DNA of 64,000 nt from Polydactylus sextarius (GCA_016801845.1 CM028923.1:14930679-14994678); one strand, 5' to 3'. Counted from the first letter of the stretch, positions 1 to 13,831 are shown. The notes: a model not told the origin generated them from the sequence alone. Numbers and translations: made by a program.

Positions 1-499
1 CTGCATCTAGATCAGTGGTGACATGGCCTTCTGCCAACGTTTTAGACCAAACTTCTTCTTTCCCTGGTCTCTGCCAGTATGATGTTGGCAGAAGACATTT
101 CCGGTGTCGCACTGAGAACCCTGTGAAATCCGAGACTTTAACACTTTGCGCTACAGGACGATCTTAGGAAGGTACAGGATGCTGTCACATGAACAAGGCT
201 GTGTGTACAAAGACACAACCTTGTTGTGAAAAAAAGGTTATGGATGCTTGGTGTCAGAACCCTGCCCGGCTGTGGCCCAACCTGGGGCAAGACACCTCCA
301 CTCCAATTATCACAAAATGTTTTAGTAAATTTAAATTATCCTTTTGTCTACTTAGTTTTGTTTCTACTGAAGCATTGCTGCGAGCAGCAAATGTAATATT
401 ATTCAATTTGCTTTATTCATTAAACTGAGAGAAAGATTTCATATTTTATTTTCCCAGGCTGATGAACATTTTGAAAAAAAAAGAAAAGAAAGTATTTTC
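1..499 (+). repeat. Direct repeat, arm A (CHST11 intron)
   Basis: Nearly identical to 1861-2435. The homology begins at the first base of the window, so it probably continues leftwards. It ends in an A-rich run followed by gaaagtatttt. Relative to arm B, this arm lacks ~57 bases after ccgagac (around position 136) and has scattered substitutions. Confidence 0.95.
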
Positions 500-597
500 C
501 CTTTTACTCATATACATGATTGATCCCTTGAAGAAACAGGGTATACTTATCCTTGTGCTGCCATGTTCCTCACTGTCCTTTTTCATCTACCCCACAG
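1..597 (+). other. chst11: 3' end of the last CHST11 intron
   Basis: Non-coding sequence leading to a pyrimidine-rich acceptor (cctttttcatctaccccacag, ending at 597). Positions 1-499 are the first arm of a direct repeat. The 79-codon open frame at 189-428 recurs in altered form at 2105-2350, inside the second arm, and is not credible as a gene. Confidence 0.85.
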
Positions 598-1222
598 TGA
601 CCCAATGGAAATCCCGTCCAATGAAGCCCACGTTCCCTCCAACCTGAAGACGCTGAACCAGTACAGCATTGCTGAGATCAACCACCGGCTCAAGAACTAC
701 CTCAAGTTCCTCTTCGTTCGTGAGCCCTTTGAGAGGTTGGTCTCTGCATATCGCAACAAGTTCACTCTCAAGTACAATTCCTCCTTCCACAAGCGCTTTG
801 GCACCCGTATAGTCCGGCGCTACAGGAAGAACGCCACCCAGGATGCCCTGCTCAATGGTGCTGATGTCAAATTCAAAGAATTCGCTGAGTACCTGGTGGA
901 CCCAGCCACGCAGCGCGACGGCCCCCTCAACGAGCACTGGCAAACCGTCTACCAGCTTTGCCACCCATGTCACATCCACTATGACCTAGTAGGAAAGTAC
1001 GAGACGCTTGAGGAGGATGCAAACTATGTGTTGCGGCTCGTGGGTGTGGGCGACTCCCTGCGCTTCCCAAGTTATGCCAAGTCCACTCGTACCACAGACG
1101 CCATGACGGCCCAGTTCTTCAGCAATATCAGCACTCAGCAGCAGATCCAGCTCTACCAGCTTTACAAGATGGACTTCCTCATGTTCAACTACTCCACACC
1201 CAGCTACCTCCGGCTGGACTAA
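598..1222 (+). CDS. chst11: Carbohydrate sulfotransferase 11 (chondroitin 4-O-sulfotransferase 1), terminal coding exon
   Basis: This exon encodes the C-terminal ~207 residues of a Golgi type II membrane sulfotransferase that moves sulfate from PAPS to the 4-OH of GalNAc in chondroitin. The acceptor is the CAG ending at 597. Base 598 completes a split codon and the reading then runs DPMEIPSNEAHVPSNLKTL. Visible family features are the 3'-phosphosulfate-binding block LFVREPFERLVSAYRNKF, RYRKNATQ with an N-glycosylation sequon, NEHWQTVYQLCHPCHIHYD, VGKYETLEEDANYVLRL and the C-terminus MFNYSTPSYLRLD before TAA. The sequence is nearly collinear with human CHST11 as I recall it. The N-terminal membrane anchor and 5'-PSB motif lie in exons left of the window. 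The exon is intact and sits between the two arms of a ~1.86-kb direct repeat. CHST12 and CHST13 are less likely because of the close match and the SLC41A2 neighbour. Confidence 0.95.
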
Positions 1223-1860
1223 CTGAGGACAGAGCTGGGACTCTGAGAATGGCTGAGGCCATAAAATGAGGAAAGGGCAGAATTTTTTGGAATCAAACTT
1301 GATTGAAAAACTGTCATGGTACCTTGCAGGTGTGGGGTCTGAAGTAAACATACAAACAGATACTGAGAGAAAGAAAACAATGCGTGCTTGTCTGTCCAAT
1401 CATCTCTGGGTGACACAGAGCACTGATTGGGTGAGAATTTGGACTAAAGGGACTAAACGCATGCAAAAACAATGACTGGGTGAAGCAGGTCTTCAAGATA
1501 TTTTATAAGGGGAACTTGTGGACTTGAAGTGGAACTCTCCTGATCATGTTCCCTATACGTTTAAAGAAACTGCTGACAAATTAGGCTGCTTCAGATTCTG
1601 CAAAGTAAACAGCGGCCTCGCACGCGCCCTGACCCCAATGCATCGTGGGAGCTAAGCTTATCTCCCCTTCCCCCGATCAATAGAGAAACTCCGTCAAATT
1701 GTAAAAGACGATTCATGTCCTTCGCTGTGCTGCCAGCATGGCGTGTTATCACCCATCACCTTTGCCCTCATTAGATTCATACATTTCAGAGGGAACCTGG
1801 TTCATCGACGCCTCAAAGACGCCCTGTAATGAATGGCTACTGACTTTACTCTCAAGACCT

Positions 1861-2435
1861 CTGCATCTAGATCAGTGGTGACATGGCCTTCTGCCAACGT
1901 TTTAGACCAGACTTCTTCTTTCCCTGGTCTCTGTCAGTATAATGTTGGCAGAGGACATTTCCGGTGTCGCACTGAGAACCCTGTGAAATCCGAGACGCCT
2001 GCTGCAGCAGTGAAGTAGGGCAATGAATTGATACGTCATCGCCTGTGACGATCTTAACACTTTGCAGTACAGGACGATCTTAGGAAGGTACAGGATGCTG
2101 TCACATGAACAAGGCTGTGTGTACAGAGACACAACCTTGTTCTGAAAAAAAGGTTATGGACGCTGGGTGTCAGAACCCTGCCCGGCTGTGGCCCAATCTG
2201 GGGCAACACCCAAGACACCCCCACTCCAATGATCACAAATCTTTCAGCAAATTTAAATTATCCTTTTGTCTACTTAGTTTTGTTTCTACTGAAGCATTGC
2301 TGCGAGCAGCAACTGTAATATTATTTAATTTGCTTTATTCATTAAACTGAGAGAAAGATTTCATATTTTGTTTTCCCAGGCTGATGAACATTTTGGAAAA
2401 AAAAAAAAGAAAAAAAAAGAAAAGAAAGTATTTTC
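1861..2435 (+). repeat. Direct repeat, arm B (downstream of CHST11 stop)
   Basis: Second arm, 1860 bases downstream of arm A. It starts with ctgcatctagatcagtggtg, keeps the ~57-base block missing from arm A (about 1997-2053), and ends in a longer A-rich run. It lies in the probable 3' UTR. Confidence 0.95.
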
Positions 2436-5400
2436 ATGTCGAGTTTTTCATGTCGATTTTTATTTTTCTTCACAACATGCCTCTGATGACACTACATTAC
2501 GAGTGCGTCGAAGCACTTACACTCCTGAAGGGCGTACGGTATGGTACGTTTCAGCCCGTGGCTTTGTCCTTCTCTGTCTGACATCATCAGAGATTTGTGG
2601 GTGATTTTCTATTTCCTGTTTTCAAACGTTTGGTGCCAAAAACATCAGAGAGAGCCTCAGACGTCCACGCTCAGTATTCACCACACATCGTTGCCATTAA
2701 GCACATTCATGGGATGATTATAACCCAAACTATAACATGAGTAAGCTGCTGCTCTCGGTGTACATATCAGTAATCTACTGCCCACATCACAGAATCACAG
2801 GCAGCATCTCATATCATAATGTGATTTATGTTAGCAAAGCTAAACAGTGTCAAGGTTAATAACTGTGCTCTCCATCAGGCTGTGAATTGGATTACAGGCT
2901 GTGGTGTAAGCACTATACTGGAGAGAGAGAGAAAGGATACCTGACCTCTCTCTCCCTCAGACTCATTTCGTTTGCTGCAACTCTTCATCAAAGTAAAAAC
3001 CGAACCGCAAATCGTATTTTTTCTGTGACATGTTTGAGCATAGCGTCTCTCTGTTAGACACAGCTAAAGTTTTTAAGCGATACCGAAGGGCCTTGAACTG
3101 ATTTTTATTTTGTCAAACGTTTCTGCCGATAATGATGATATTTTTAACTCAACAGATTCAGCACAGAGACATCAAAAATGTTTAAAAAATGCTCGGTAAA
3201 AAAAGTAAAACGGGCAACTGCCCCAGAGCCTCCGGACACTATCAGATGCCCAGCAGCCCCCAAAAGCTCCAGGTTGATTAAATTAACTGTAAATTTGTTT
3301 GGGAATATGAGGATATGGACTAAAGCACAATATCAAATGACACAATGGGCCCAAAGGCAGGCAGCACTTTTTCTTTTACAGTTCAGATAAGGACAGGCAA
3401 GAAAATGACAGAGAACCACAACACAGCGTTATTAAAGATTATGTGAAATTAAATCTGTGCTTTACTTATACAGTGTATATAAATTATAGGTAAATAAATG
3501 TTAATCTGGCCATAACAACAACAATAAACCAAACACTATCATTTTTAATGTAGCTGCAGCTACAGGATAGTTTCCCTGTAAAGGAGCTGGTAAGTAAAGT
3601 GTCGCCATGAACTGACAGGTGATAACTAAATTTGAGATTATATCCAGACTTTTTTTTTTTTTTTAGCTGCAGACTTCCTTGAGTAGCCTTTGAAGTGTTA
3701 TTACAGAGTCCGTGCGTGGGTTGTAGCGAGAGAACAGCTGTATTTTTCTGTCTTCACCCTCACACAGACGTCTGACTCTAATAAAGCAGAAGCACTGGCG
3801 GCCTCGCCTGCAGCCGCTGCCCTAACCCTCCAGCACAGCAATGAGTGTATTCTCGGCACAGCCTCTTCACATTAGCACTGCTGCTGATGTCGATGCCACG
3901 CAGCACCTTACTCAGCAGTTGTCAGCCAAGGCTGACGCGGGCAGCACCTCTCTACTTTAACACACTGACTTAAACTGCTCATTTAGACCCAGAATGGAAG
4001 ACAAACGATACACAAAGGACCTCTTAGCCTGCAAACAAGCCATTACAGAGGCCTCTATTTTATCCTTTCCAAACTTGCTCCGAAAGTGGCCCACTGTATG
4101 TATAAAAAAAAAAAAACAGAGGCGAGTCAGTGTCGATGATCCCCCACCGTCCCTGCAGGAAAAGGGCAGCCTGCTTAAACAAACAGAAGTGCTATAAAAT
4201 CCCCCCAGGGAGCTCAGCGAGCACAGCGAGGCCTCAAGTGACTTTCTGCCTCACCGCAGCTCCACTGCTTTTGTCTCTATTCTTAACTCCACAGTTTGCA
4301 TAGATCCAAACCTGGTCACGGACACTCGTCTCATACTGTAGCTGTTTATACTCAAGTCGAGCCAACGGGTTTATTCCTGTTTGTTTTTTAACGACGTCTA
4401 TCATTAGACCGAATCACAAACGAGTTGAAAGGAGCACAGGAAATGCTCCGAACATATCCGATGAAGGTTTTCTCAACGAGGACTGGATGGTTTCTTTATT
4501 ATTTATGCACAGATGGACACATCTTCATATAGAGCAACACATAGTGTAGAAATCATTATCACAAAACCAGGGGATGCTAATATCTGTCTGAAGCTTCGCC
4601 TTCGTAGAAGAAGCAGAAGAAGTAAAGAAAACTGTTTCTCTGGTTTTTATTTTGGATCCTTTTTGGCACCAAAAACACAAAATATTTGAAACTAAATTCC
4701 AGCAGAAATATGAACTCATCTCATGTGATCAGCTCAGAGGGACAAAGCCAAGAACTTCTGATCTGCTTCTCTCCTCTGTTTCTGACACGTCTACTGTCCC
4801 GCAGCAGTGTTTGTACATAAAGTCCTTCATTCTGCTGCTGCTGCTGTTTTCTCTGCTATCATGTTTGGATGTTATACTGTATTAATTAGTCTGGCTGCCA
4901 AAAACACACACACACACAAATAGTTGTCACAGTGTTGTTGACAGTGAGATTTACTTTAAGCATGATTGTGGTATCATCACAGAGCACGATGAGAGACATG
5001 AGCAGTCAGATGATCAGATTAACCTCTTTATTTGGACGATCAACAAAACTAATCCCACATTGTTCTGAAAAGCTTTTGAGTATTATTCTGCAACAGATCG
5101 GTGCCAACGTTCTGAATCAGCGGTCACATCTGATACTGACTGTGTTTCAGCATTATTAAAGAATTAAACAGATCCTTGTGAAGACTAGAACCAGGTCCAT
5201 GAACAGCGTGAAGCAGAGTGGGTGAAGACCTCCAGGCTGTTCAGACTAATGAATGTTTACAACTAATTATTTTAACCATTCATCACCGCTTCACTTTAAG
5301 TTACTGTCACATCATCTGGTCGGTTAAAACCTGTCCCATCCTCTGACCTCTCATGTCTCTACAAACTTGCTGCTTCGCTTGATTTCTACCAGATACACTC

Positions 5401-5600
5401 ACTTGTCGTGTCCTTAAAGTGTGCCACACTTTAAAGTGACAGTCTGTGGGTGGGTCTGGTCACAGGTTAATTAAAAAAAAAAAACTTGTCATCAGATTAG
5501 TCCACATCAACATGTCCAGGTTTCATCCTGTCTGTCCTCGTCCACTGAGCTGAGGTCACACACCAGCTGTTTCCAGATGCTGTGGATGTCCAGTTCTCAG

Positions 5601-5623
5601 TGTGTGTGTGTGTGTGTGTGTGT
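5601..5623. repeat. (TG)n microsatellite
   Basis: Uninterrupted TG dinucleotides, followed at 5671-5689 by an ATTT tetranucleotide run. Confidence 0.95.
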
Positions 5624-8600
5624 CGAGGAAAGACAAGACTTTCATCCAAACAGAGACAGAAACCAGCGCCATTTATTTATTTATTTATTCTCTGACAACT
5701 ACCCACACGCCTCTGTGCCGTCACCATGGCAACAAACACCTCTAAACTCTCCACGTCTCTCCTCTCTTCTCCTCTCCTCTCCTTGGTGGGACGTCTCCTC
5801 CGGCGTCCCGTCTTACTCGACGCTTCGGTTTCAAGGCACCGCTCACTTTGAAGTCATGAATAATAGAGCGCGTGCGCCGAGTGTGGGAGGGTGGTGTCGA
5901 TACCCACAGCAGCAGCACCACCCTGACGTTCATCCTGTCTCATGTTTTCACAATAAAATCACAGTGAAACTCACAGTGACTCTGACTCTGTTTATTTCCT
6001 GTGTGGATGTTGATGTCAGATATCTGATGTGACTCTTGGCACAGAGAACTAAAAGATGATGATGATGAGGATGAGGATGATGTAGTTCTATAAGTACAGG
6101 GGGAGCACAAGAGTAATTATTTTAATTTTCATGCCTCAGTTATGATCCAGTGATGTGACAGGCTTCCTGACAGCTAATAATCATCAGGATGTTAGAGAAG
6201 AGTCTCTGTGCTGTCATTACCATCTGTGCTGCTTCACCCCACCACTTAAAGCCCTGTCTATGGTTCTCTGAGGGGGACTGAATGACTGCTATGTGTAAGG
6301 TCCAACCTCTCATAAAGTGACTGAAGCATCTTTTTTTTTCTGACCAAAATGAACTTGCAGTATAAATGGTATCATTTTCTATGATTACTGAAGTGTGGGT
6401 GAAAACACACTATACACTGCAATAGCAGAAGTTTTTCAAGAAGACTTCACTGATTCATACCTTCAGTGGACAGTTGTTCTTCTATATGCGTCACTCCATA
6501 CGAAACCCACCCAGAAGTGCAACAAATATCTCTTAAAACCAGCAAGAAACCAGTCCAAGTAGCTCAGGAATATCTCACCAATCTGTCTAAAGTAACAGAG
6601 CCTTGCAAGAGAAATAAAATGTGACACTAATTAACAACTGAGGAGTTGTATAAGTGTTATATTTTCCAAGTACGTTGGGAGAAAATTAAAATTAATTACA
6701 TCACGCATCACTGGCTATATTTCAATTAGTGCCTCTACTGTGACATTGTTGTTCCTGAGTATACCTCATCTGCTGTAAACAGTTTATTTACGTCATTAGA
6801 GTAGAACATGGTAGTGATGATGAAAGGCTGTTAGAAAAAGTAGGATTACAGCAGTGTTGTTGGTGATGCTGAGGGAGATGAGGATACTAAGGGAGCTGAA
6901 CCAACTGACAGCTCAAGGACAGAAAAAAGTGGAAAATCAAAGACGACCAGTTTGAGGGAGACTTTCCATCTTTTTTTTTTTTTTTTTTTTTTCCTTTTTT
7001 TGGCAGAATGGAAAGTCAGTGTTGACGGAACAGGACCAATAGATTTCTTTATGCCAAATATATCTTCTATCTACGAAAAAATAAAAAATAAAAATCTTCA
7101 GTTCAACAGTGGGAGGTGGGAAGGAACTGGAGAGTCGAAACTGAAGAGCTGAATAAAAAAGAACGGGAGGAGACAGGAGCTTAGAGAGAGGGGAGGCTGA
7201 GGAGTCTGTGGTTTTTCATTTCCATGAACAATTTTTTTGAATAATGTTAAAAATATATGAACAAATGAACTTAAACACCATAAAAATAGTCATTTCATAG
7301 TTTTCACACACACTATACATCTATTCATAAGGTACATTTCTGTGTATTTCTACAAAGAGCTGAAAGTCCATTTTGTTTTCTCCATAAACAGTCCATTGTC
7401 AGACTAAAAGTTTAATAACTGACCCAGATGTGTGTATTGACACACGTGTGTATCACTGACATAATCATATGCTCCATTTTACAAGATTTATTTGGTTGTC
7501 AAACCAGAGGTGACTTACCTCTGAGTAATTGTACAAAGATGAAGTTAAGGTCTTTGCAGACGGCAGCGGCTCCATGTTAGATGTTGAAATGATCAAAGTG
7601 ATGGTTGAGACTGACAGAAGAGGAAGCACAGGCTGCCGTCTGAACCATCTCCACTGAACATCGCCCTTTTGTCTCCACCACCACGTCTACACCGTTCACC
7701 AGCCCTGAACCCTGCTGTGTTCAAAGTTCCCCTCAGCATGCCCTGTCTGACACAAGTGTCCAGGTTCAACCACATGGAAAAACAGACAGAATAAAGATGG
7801 ATCGAATCCATGAACGCCATATACCACCCACTGACTGACCTTCTCTGACCTATACGCAAACAACCTGTGTGTGTCGGTGCAGGAACCGCAGGCTGAACCC
7901 TTCAGAAGACTTTTACCTCACAGATTAGAAACAACGTCCAAAACCCTGAGAGCAGATGTGATTGGTGATGCTGAGGTTTGGATACTGTTCTGAGGAGATT
8001 TTTTTTTTTTTTTTTTTTTACAAATGCTTTAATTTACTCACATCTGAATGTAGAAACTAATATCCACCAAAGAGTAGGATGATTCATTAGCTTGACTATA
8101 AACCAGACTTGTTTAACAAATTATGTTAGTGTAAATAATGTTGTTGTGAATGTTTAATTCATTTTTAAAGGTCGATTGGCTTCTTGGGAAATGTGGATCT
8201 TTCTTATTTCTTCAGAAGAAACTAAGTACACTTTCCTAAGTGAAACATTTTCTCTTTAACTGTAGAAATGATCAAATAGAGTCTTATATCACCACACAGA
8301 GTGTATCACCACCACTGAGACAGTGATGTCGTCCAGTCAGGACAGAGCTGGATCTCCATTAGTTACCGGTTCAGTGTTTCAGTGGATGAACAGTGTGTTC
8401 AGGTGAAAGTGATGTATCAGGTACAAACACACTGTATCCACCTCAACAGTTCAGAGTCACACTGCTGCTGCTATATTCCAACACACAGTATCCCTGCTGT
8501 AAACAAGTGAAATGACAGGGAGTGGTGTTGAGTTGATGGGCCACCGAGTGCAACCACCTGCCTGACACCCCCTCAACACACACACGCATTGAGACAAGCA

Positions 8601-11600
8601 GGGTTCGTCCTCACGGCTGACCTTGTGGTCTAGACTCTGAAATACACACTGCCCTCCCTACAATCTGTAGCTACACCCTGTCATTAGAGGGCGGCCAGTG
8701 GCAACTGCTGAGTGAGTGTGTGTGCGTGTGTGTGCATGTGTGTGTGTGTGTGAGTGAAAATAGAAAAACAGCTTCATATTCTAACTAGGATACAGAAGGA
8801 AGCAGGTTCTCTGGTTTCTCCCAAAAACAGATCAGATAGATGAAGACATTGAGTCTCCACCTGCCGCCTCCGTCTGTGTCACCTTCATTATGCCTTTACT
8901 TTATGTACAAATATCCAGATTCTCTATGATACATTTCAGCTAGAGACTTGGAGGCTCAGTAGTTGTTGTCCACTGTCAGGATTAAGATGCTTTTCATACC
9001 GCTGCTGTCACAGAGTGTGGGAGGATCTTATCTTTGAGCTGCAGGAGCAGGATACTGGATGGTGTTTTTTTACAAAACAGGCCGATGATGAGTTTCACAG
9101 CCTGAAGTACAGAGGGCCAGGAGTGTCAACACAATACAAAAGTCTCAACAGAAATTATGCCACAACAGCAGCGAGCAACACTGTTGCTATGATGGATCAC
9201 ATCTGTCATGACTAACAGTTGGGTCGTAGATTTTGAATTGATTTGACCACCGTACCTAGAAGATCATTTCCTACAATGCAGTGAAAAGTATGGATCCATG
9301 TGAAAATGAATTTAATTTATTTAACAATAACATTAGAGATTATTCCACTGTGAATAAATGTGACTAACTCAACAAGCTATGTTCTGCTGCTGCTGCTGCT
9401 GTGAAAGAAGCAAAATAGATAAAGAAATAGATGATAGTCATGATGATACACTGCATGCTGTTATTCGAACAAATTTGAAGCTATAACACTTCTAAAACAG
9501 TTCATCTTAGACATTTGTGATGCATTTATCTTCTATTTTATTTATATAGACAGGTGTTGTACACTAAAGTTCTGAAGACTTTCAAAATATGGACTTTTTC
9601 AGTTCCAGGGACAAAACAAATGTTCAAGGACAAGTGGGTGTCTCTTTACACACAAAGCTCAGATGTTGAAATAAAACACGTAGTACTCATGCCATCTCTG
9701 GAAATGTTTTGAAAGTGATCTCCTGATGTTCATTGTGAACAGAGGAAATGATACAACAACAAGCACTTGTTCACCAGAACCTGAAAGAAAGATTTGTGTA
9801 AGAGCAAAGGGACCAATTACACCAAAAATAGATCAAAAATGACTGTCATGCATAATATATGATTCATATGAGCCTCAGTTTAGTCCTGAACTAACTCTAA
9901 TAACTACATGAGGAGACACAACAAGATTATAACATTATAAATGTGTATTATCACTCAGACATTGAAGTTACATCAGTGTTAATCTGGATCATCATCATTT
10001 CTAAAATTATAACCAAAACACACGTTAGCAGAACTGAAAGTAACCGTTGGCACATGTGTTGTTGTTGTTGCTGTCTGGTCACATGCAGGTCAAACTGAAG
10101 ATAAATCCTAGAAATCAGTTGTGTTGTTCTGTGAAGAACTTGCTGTGCTGCAAATGAGAGAAATACCTCTGGACCGTGCAGAGAAACTGGAGAACTAGTG
10201 TGAAACATGAGGCGACACACTGTTGACTAAAAAGCATGATAAGAAGGTTTCCATGCCTCTTTATCGCACATAACATCACATTCACTCAGGATCCCGATTC
10301 CAGTTTCCCATGACCAGAACAAGTCTGCGACCTGAGTATTGAACGTCCAGGTTCAAACTTCTCCTCCTTCCAGGCTGCTGGGCTCTGAACACAACTACTG
10401 AGAGATGCTTCCTTTGGCCCTGAGCAAGGTACTGCCCAGCTGCTGATCGCTGACGCCAATTAAAGCACGATGAGAGCAAATGTGAAGCAGGGCTGTGTTG
10501 TAAAACATTATGCATGGTTAGTCAAAAGATAAAAAGTGGCAGAAATCCAGAGAACAGATTATCTGATGTGATGATAAATCACACGATGATTTATGCAAAT
10601 GATGATATTTAACGTCGAGGGCTAAATGAATTGATGGAGGCGGATTGTTGCACACTTCATATCGCAGGCAGTTTGCATCCTGTGGGTTGGTGCTGCCATA
10701 AAAATGTCACCTGTCATCAAAAAAATTGAGAGAATTGAGAATTGAGAATTTACACCATCTGGAGACCTTGTGAGCGGGGACCTGGCGTTTAATTGGAGGT
10801 GTCAACCGGAGGTGCTCCAGCAGGACCAATCAAACACCAGGAAACTACTTGTGTGACTGGACTGTCATGGACAAAATAAATCCATGTACAACTTTCACAA
10901 TGTTTCCCTGAAAACAAATGCAGACCTAATGCTAGCTAGTTTTTGAACTATTTAGGTGCATGACTGATCAACACATAAAAAGTGTAGGGAATGTTAATGT
11001 TAGGGAAACCCTGGGATATGCAAACATTTTGTGTTTTTCCATTTTGTGTTCTGCTGGTGACCTCTGACCTCCAACCTGTCTGGGAAAAAACATCACCTCT
11101 ATATGGATGATTCTGGACATGAAGACAGAGACATTGAGTATGAATTATTACTCTGTCAGTGGCATCATGCACCGTTTGCCTTCCAGGCTGCTCCATGTGC
11201 CACTCAGCCTGATGAACTGTCTGCACTGAGACGAGCTCCAGCTTGAGGCGGAGCTGGAGACACCTCAGGCTGTGTATGTACAGTCGCTGAGGGCAGACAG
11301 ACAACACCTGATGTAATGTATTGATGTAGGAACAGGTTGTTTAGCTTTAGTGTGAAACACTGTGGCTGTGGCACAGAATGGGTCTGAGTATCTGGACTCA
11401 GAGGTTTGAACCGTAAACTAGTAGCCACTGTTATTTTAACCATAACACACTCTCATCTCCATCTAAACTGTAAGAGGTCCTGTTGCATTGTGGGTGATGT
11501 AGGCACCAAGTTTTCACAACGAACAGTGATGGGGGGTTAAAAATGATGAGATTACTGGTTCTGCTGCACCGATTTCTTCTTCTCTATTGTTATTTTTAAT

Positions 11601-11734
11601 AGTGGTAGTAGTATGGTGGTAATGGTAATGATAATGATCGCTGATTGTAACAGTGTAAAATGTCTCTTCCTGGTCTCTCTCTCTTCTTTCTCTCCTCCTC
11701 TCCTTCCTTTTGTACTTTTTCTCTTTATCCCTTT

Positions 11735-11918
11735 CACCCCACCCAGTTGAGGCAGATGGCTGCTCTGAGTCTGGTCCTGCCAAGTGTTGCTCACTGTGGG
11801 AACTGCTGGGTTTTCTATTTTATAATATTGTAAAGTGCATTGAGAGTTTTTTTTTTTTTTTTTTTTTTAATGAGTTAGTGCTACACAAATAAAACTGAAG
11901 TGAAATGAATAGAATTGA
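11735..11918 (+). mobile_element. Dispersed retroelement 3' end, copy a
   Basis: Contains blocks shared with the copies at 12095 and 32015: gtgttgctcactgtgggaactgctgggttt, taaagtgcattgaga and ctacacaaataaaactga. It ends in degenerate short repeats of the ttgaa type. The arrangement resembles the 3' end of a teleost non-LTR retrotransposon. The family was not determined. Confidence 0.6.
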
Positions 11919-12094
11919 ATCACAGGGCTGACATATACAGACAAATAACCATTCACCAGTTGGCTTAAAATATAAATCGATAATTCGTTATTTTATTTAC
12001 CTTAAATTCTTTTGTGAGTTTTAAATATGTCTCCTCAAGTTTGGATTTATCTTCTGTGTAAAGCAGCGCTCTTTGAGTCTGATTTAAAAAGGTT

Positions 12095-12300
12095 TGTTCC
12101 TGTTAAAGAGAGTTTTTTTTCTCTCTCCACTGTCACCAGGTGCTGCTCGCTGTGGGAGCTGTTGGTTTTTTTCTATACTATTGTAAGGATTCAACCTGAC
12201 AGTGTAAAGTGCCTTGAGATAAATGTATTTTGTGAAGTGCATTGTTTTTTTTTTTTTCTCCAACTCATCCAAAAATAGTGCTGAATGTCAACTCAATTCA
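12095..12300 (+). mobile_element. Dispersed retroelement 3' end, copy b
   Basis: Same family as 11735-11918: a cctgttaaagagagttttt block, then tgctgctcgctgtgggagctgttggttt, then aaagtgccttgagataaatg. It lies only ~180 bases after copy a in the same orientation, so it could be a local duplication or independent insertion. Confidence 0.6.
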
Positions 12301-13831
12301 TTGAACTAAACTGCGTTTTGTCTCGTCATTTTTTGGTTGATATTAGGTGTTGATAGTCACTGTCAGTGGGTCGTGATGCTGCTGCCATCTTGTCATCGTC
12401 TTGTCTTTGTCATTGGAACATATACTGTGTGTCTCAATTCACATACTTTCAGACACACTCTTACTAATTTCAGTGCAAATAAGACTATCATTCTTGATTA
12501 TAATTGGAAAGAGCCAGCAGATATATTATGGGCAACAATTGCGGTTCAAGTCGGTGATTGATATTCTTTTCGGTCATGCAACATGGAAGACATTAAGACA
12601 CCCTGATAGTAATGAAAACCATGGATATTGCGGTATCTCCACCTGCATCTATCAGCCAGTGGGCACTGGTTTTAGATAGAATCAGTTTGCTGTTGAGAAC
12701 AAGGTCAATGAGACTGAACCTAGACAGTAAAACTGTGAGCTATAAAACCAACAGAGTGTGTTGTTAAAAGAGGTTAGGACGCTGTGTAAACCAGCTGAGA
12801 GGCTGAAAGGACACTAACTGTCTGCAGAGTCACATGATGAGACGTGTCTTCACGCTGACACCCTGGTGGTGGCGCTAAAGCAGCCGTGAATCTCCCCACG
12901 AAGTAATGGCTGTCAGCTTCCTCCTGCTGCCTCAGTTTGGGTTTGATGCCAAATGAGATTTATAAGCACCTAAATAAAGACGGATCGACAACGGCGTTTC
13001 ACTCCGAGAGCACCGAGCAGCCACTACAGGCTGAGTCATCCGTCCTGAGCAACAGCACTATTGATCTTCCTGTGTCCAGAGTATAGTTACTGTCAGTGCA
13101 AAAGACAGAGGACACTGTGGTGGAGGCGGTGGTGAGTGGGTGTCACATCAAGGCCAGGTACCTGCCAGTGGGAAGTTGCTGTGTGAGTAACTGTTCTGTG
13201 AAGAGGACACTGGAGTGCAGGTCCATATTTCATTGGGGAAATATTCAGAGTATGTACAGAGCTCCAGAGGTATGTCACCCCAATATGTCAGGAATGTTTC
13301 AGTGTTCCCAGTAAGAACACACAGTCCCTGTTACCTCCACCATTCAAGAAGAGAAGAAAAAAAGTCAGAGGATCAGCTTCACTCTTATATACATTAGTTA
13401 ATGCCGTGATGCAGCCACTATACTTCATTGAGGATTTCTGGTTTCTAACGTAAAGCTTCCAAACAGAGTTAACTGTGACAGTAAAAGAGTCACAGAACCA
13501 CTTATTATCATGACATGTTATTAGGATTAAAGGTTTTAGATTCTGGTTTGTTCGTGTGAACAGGGACTCTTTCATACACCGTAGTTCATCGTAGTTCATT
13601 GAATACACATTCCCTTCTGTCAACACCATCAGAAAGCACCACATAAACTTCACTGCACAGATGCCAATTATATTTATCTCTGAAGCCAGATAAAACTATT
13701 TCAAATTCTGAAGTTATTCTTTAAACCCCTTAGAGATTCATTATCTGATCGTAGAGTTACTCTGAATGGAATTTACCTGTGAGGAACCTTGGAGTCAATT
13801 TGTCCTTTGTCTTACATATAAAGTCTCTAAG

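Noticed and set aside
189..428. 79-codon frame repeated in modified form at 2105-2350
   Set aside because: The similarity is due to the direct DNA duplication. Differences do not favour synonymous sites, and there is no splice or family support.
4899..4920. CRISPR-like or satellite arrays among the short repeats
   Set aside because: Only simple dinucleotide and tetranucleotide microsatellites were seen; there are no spaced direct repeats with unique spacers, and the genome is eukaryotic.
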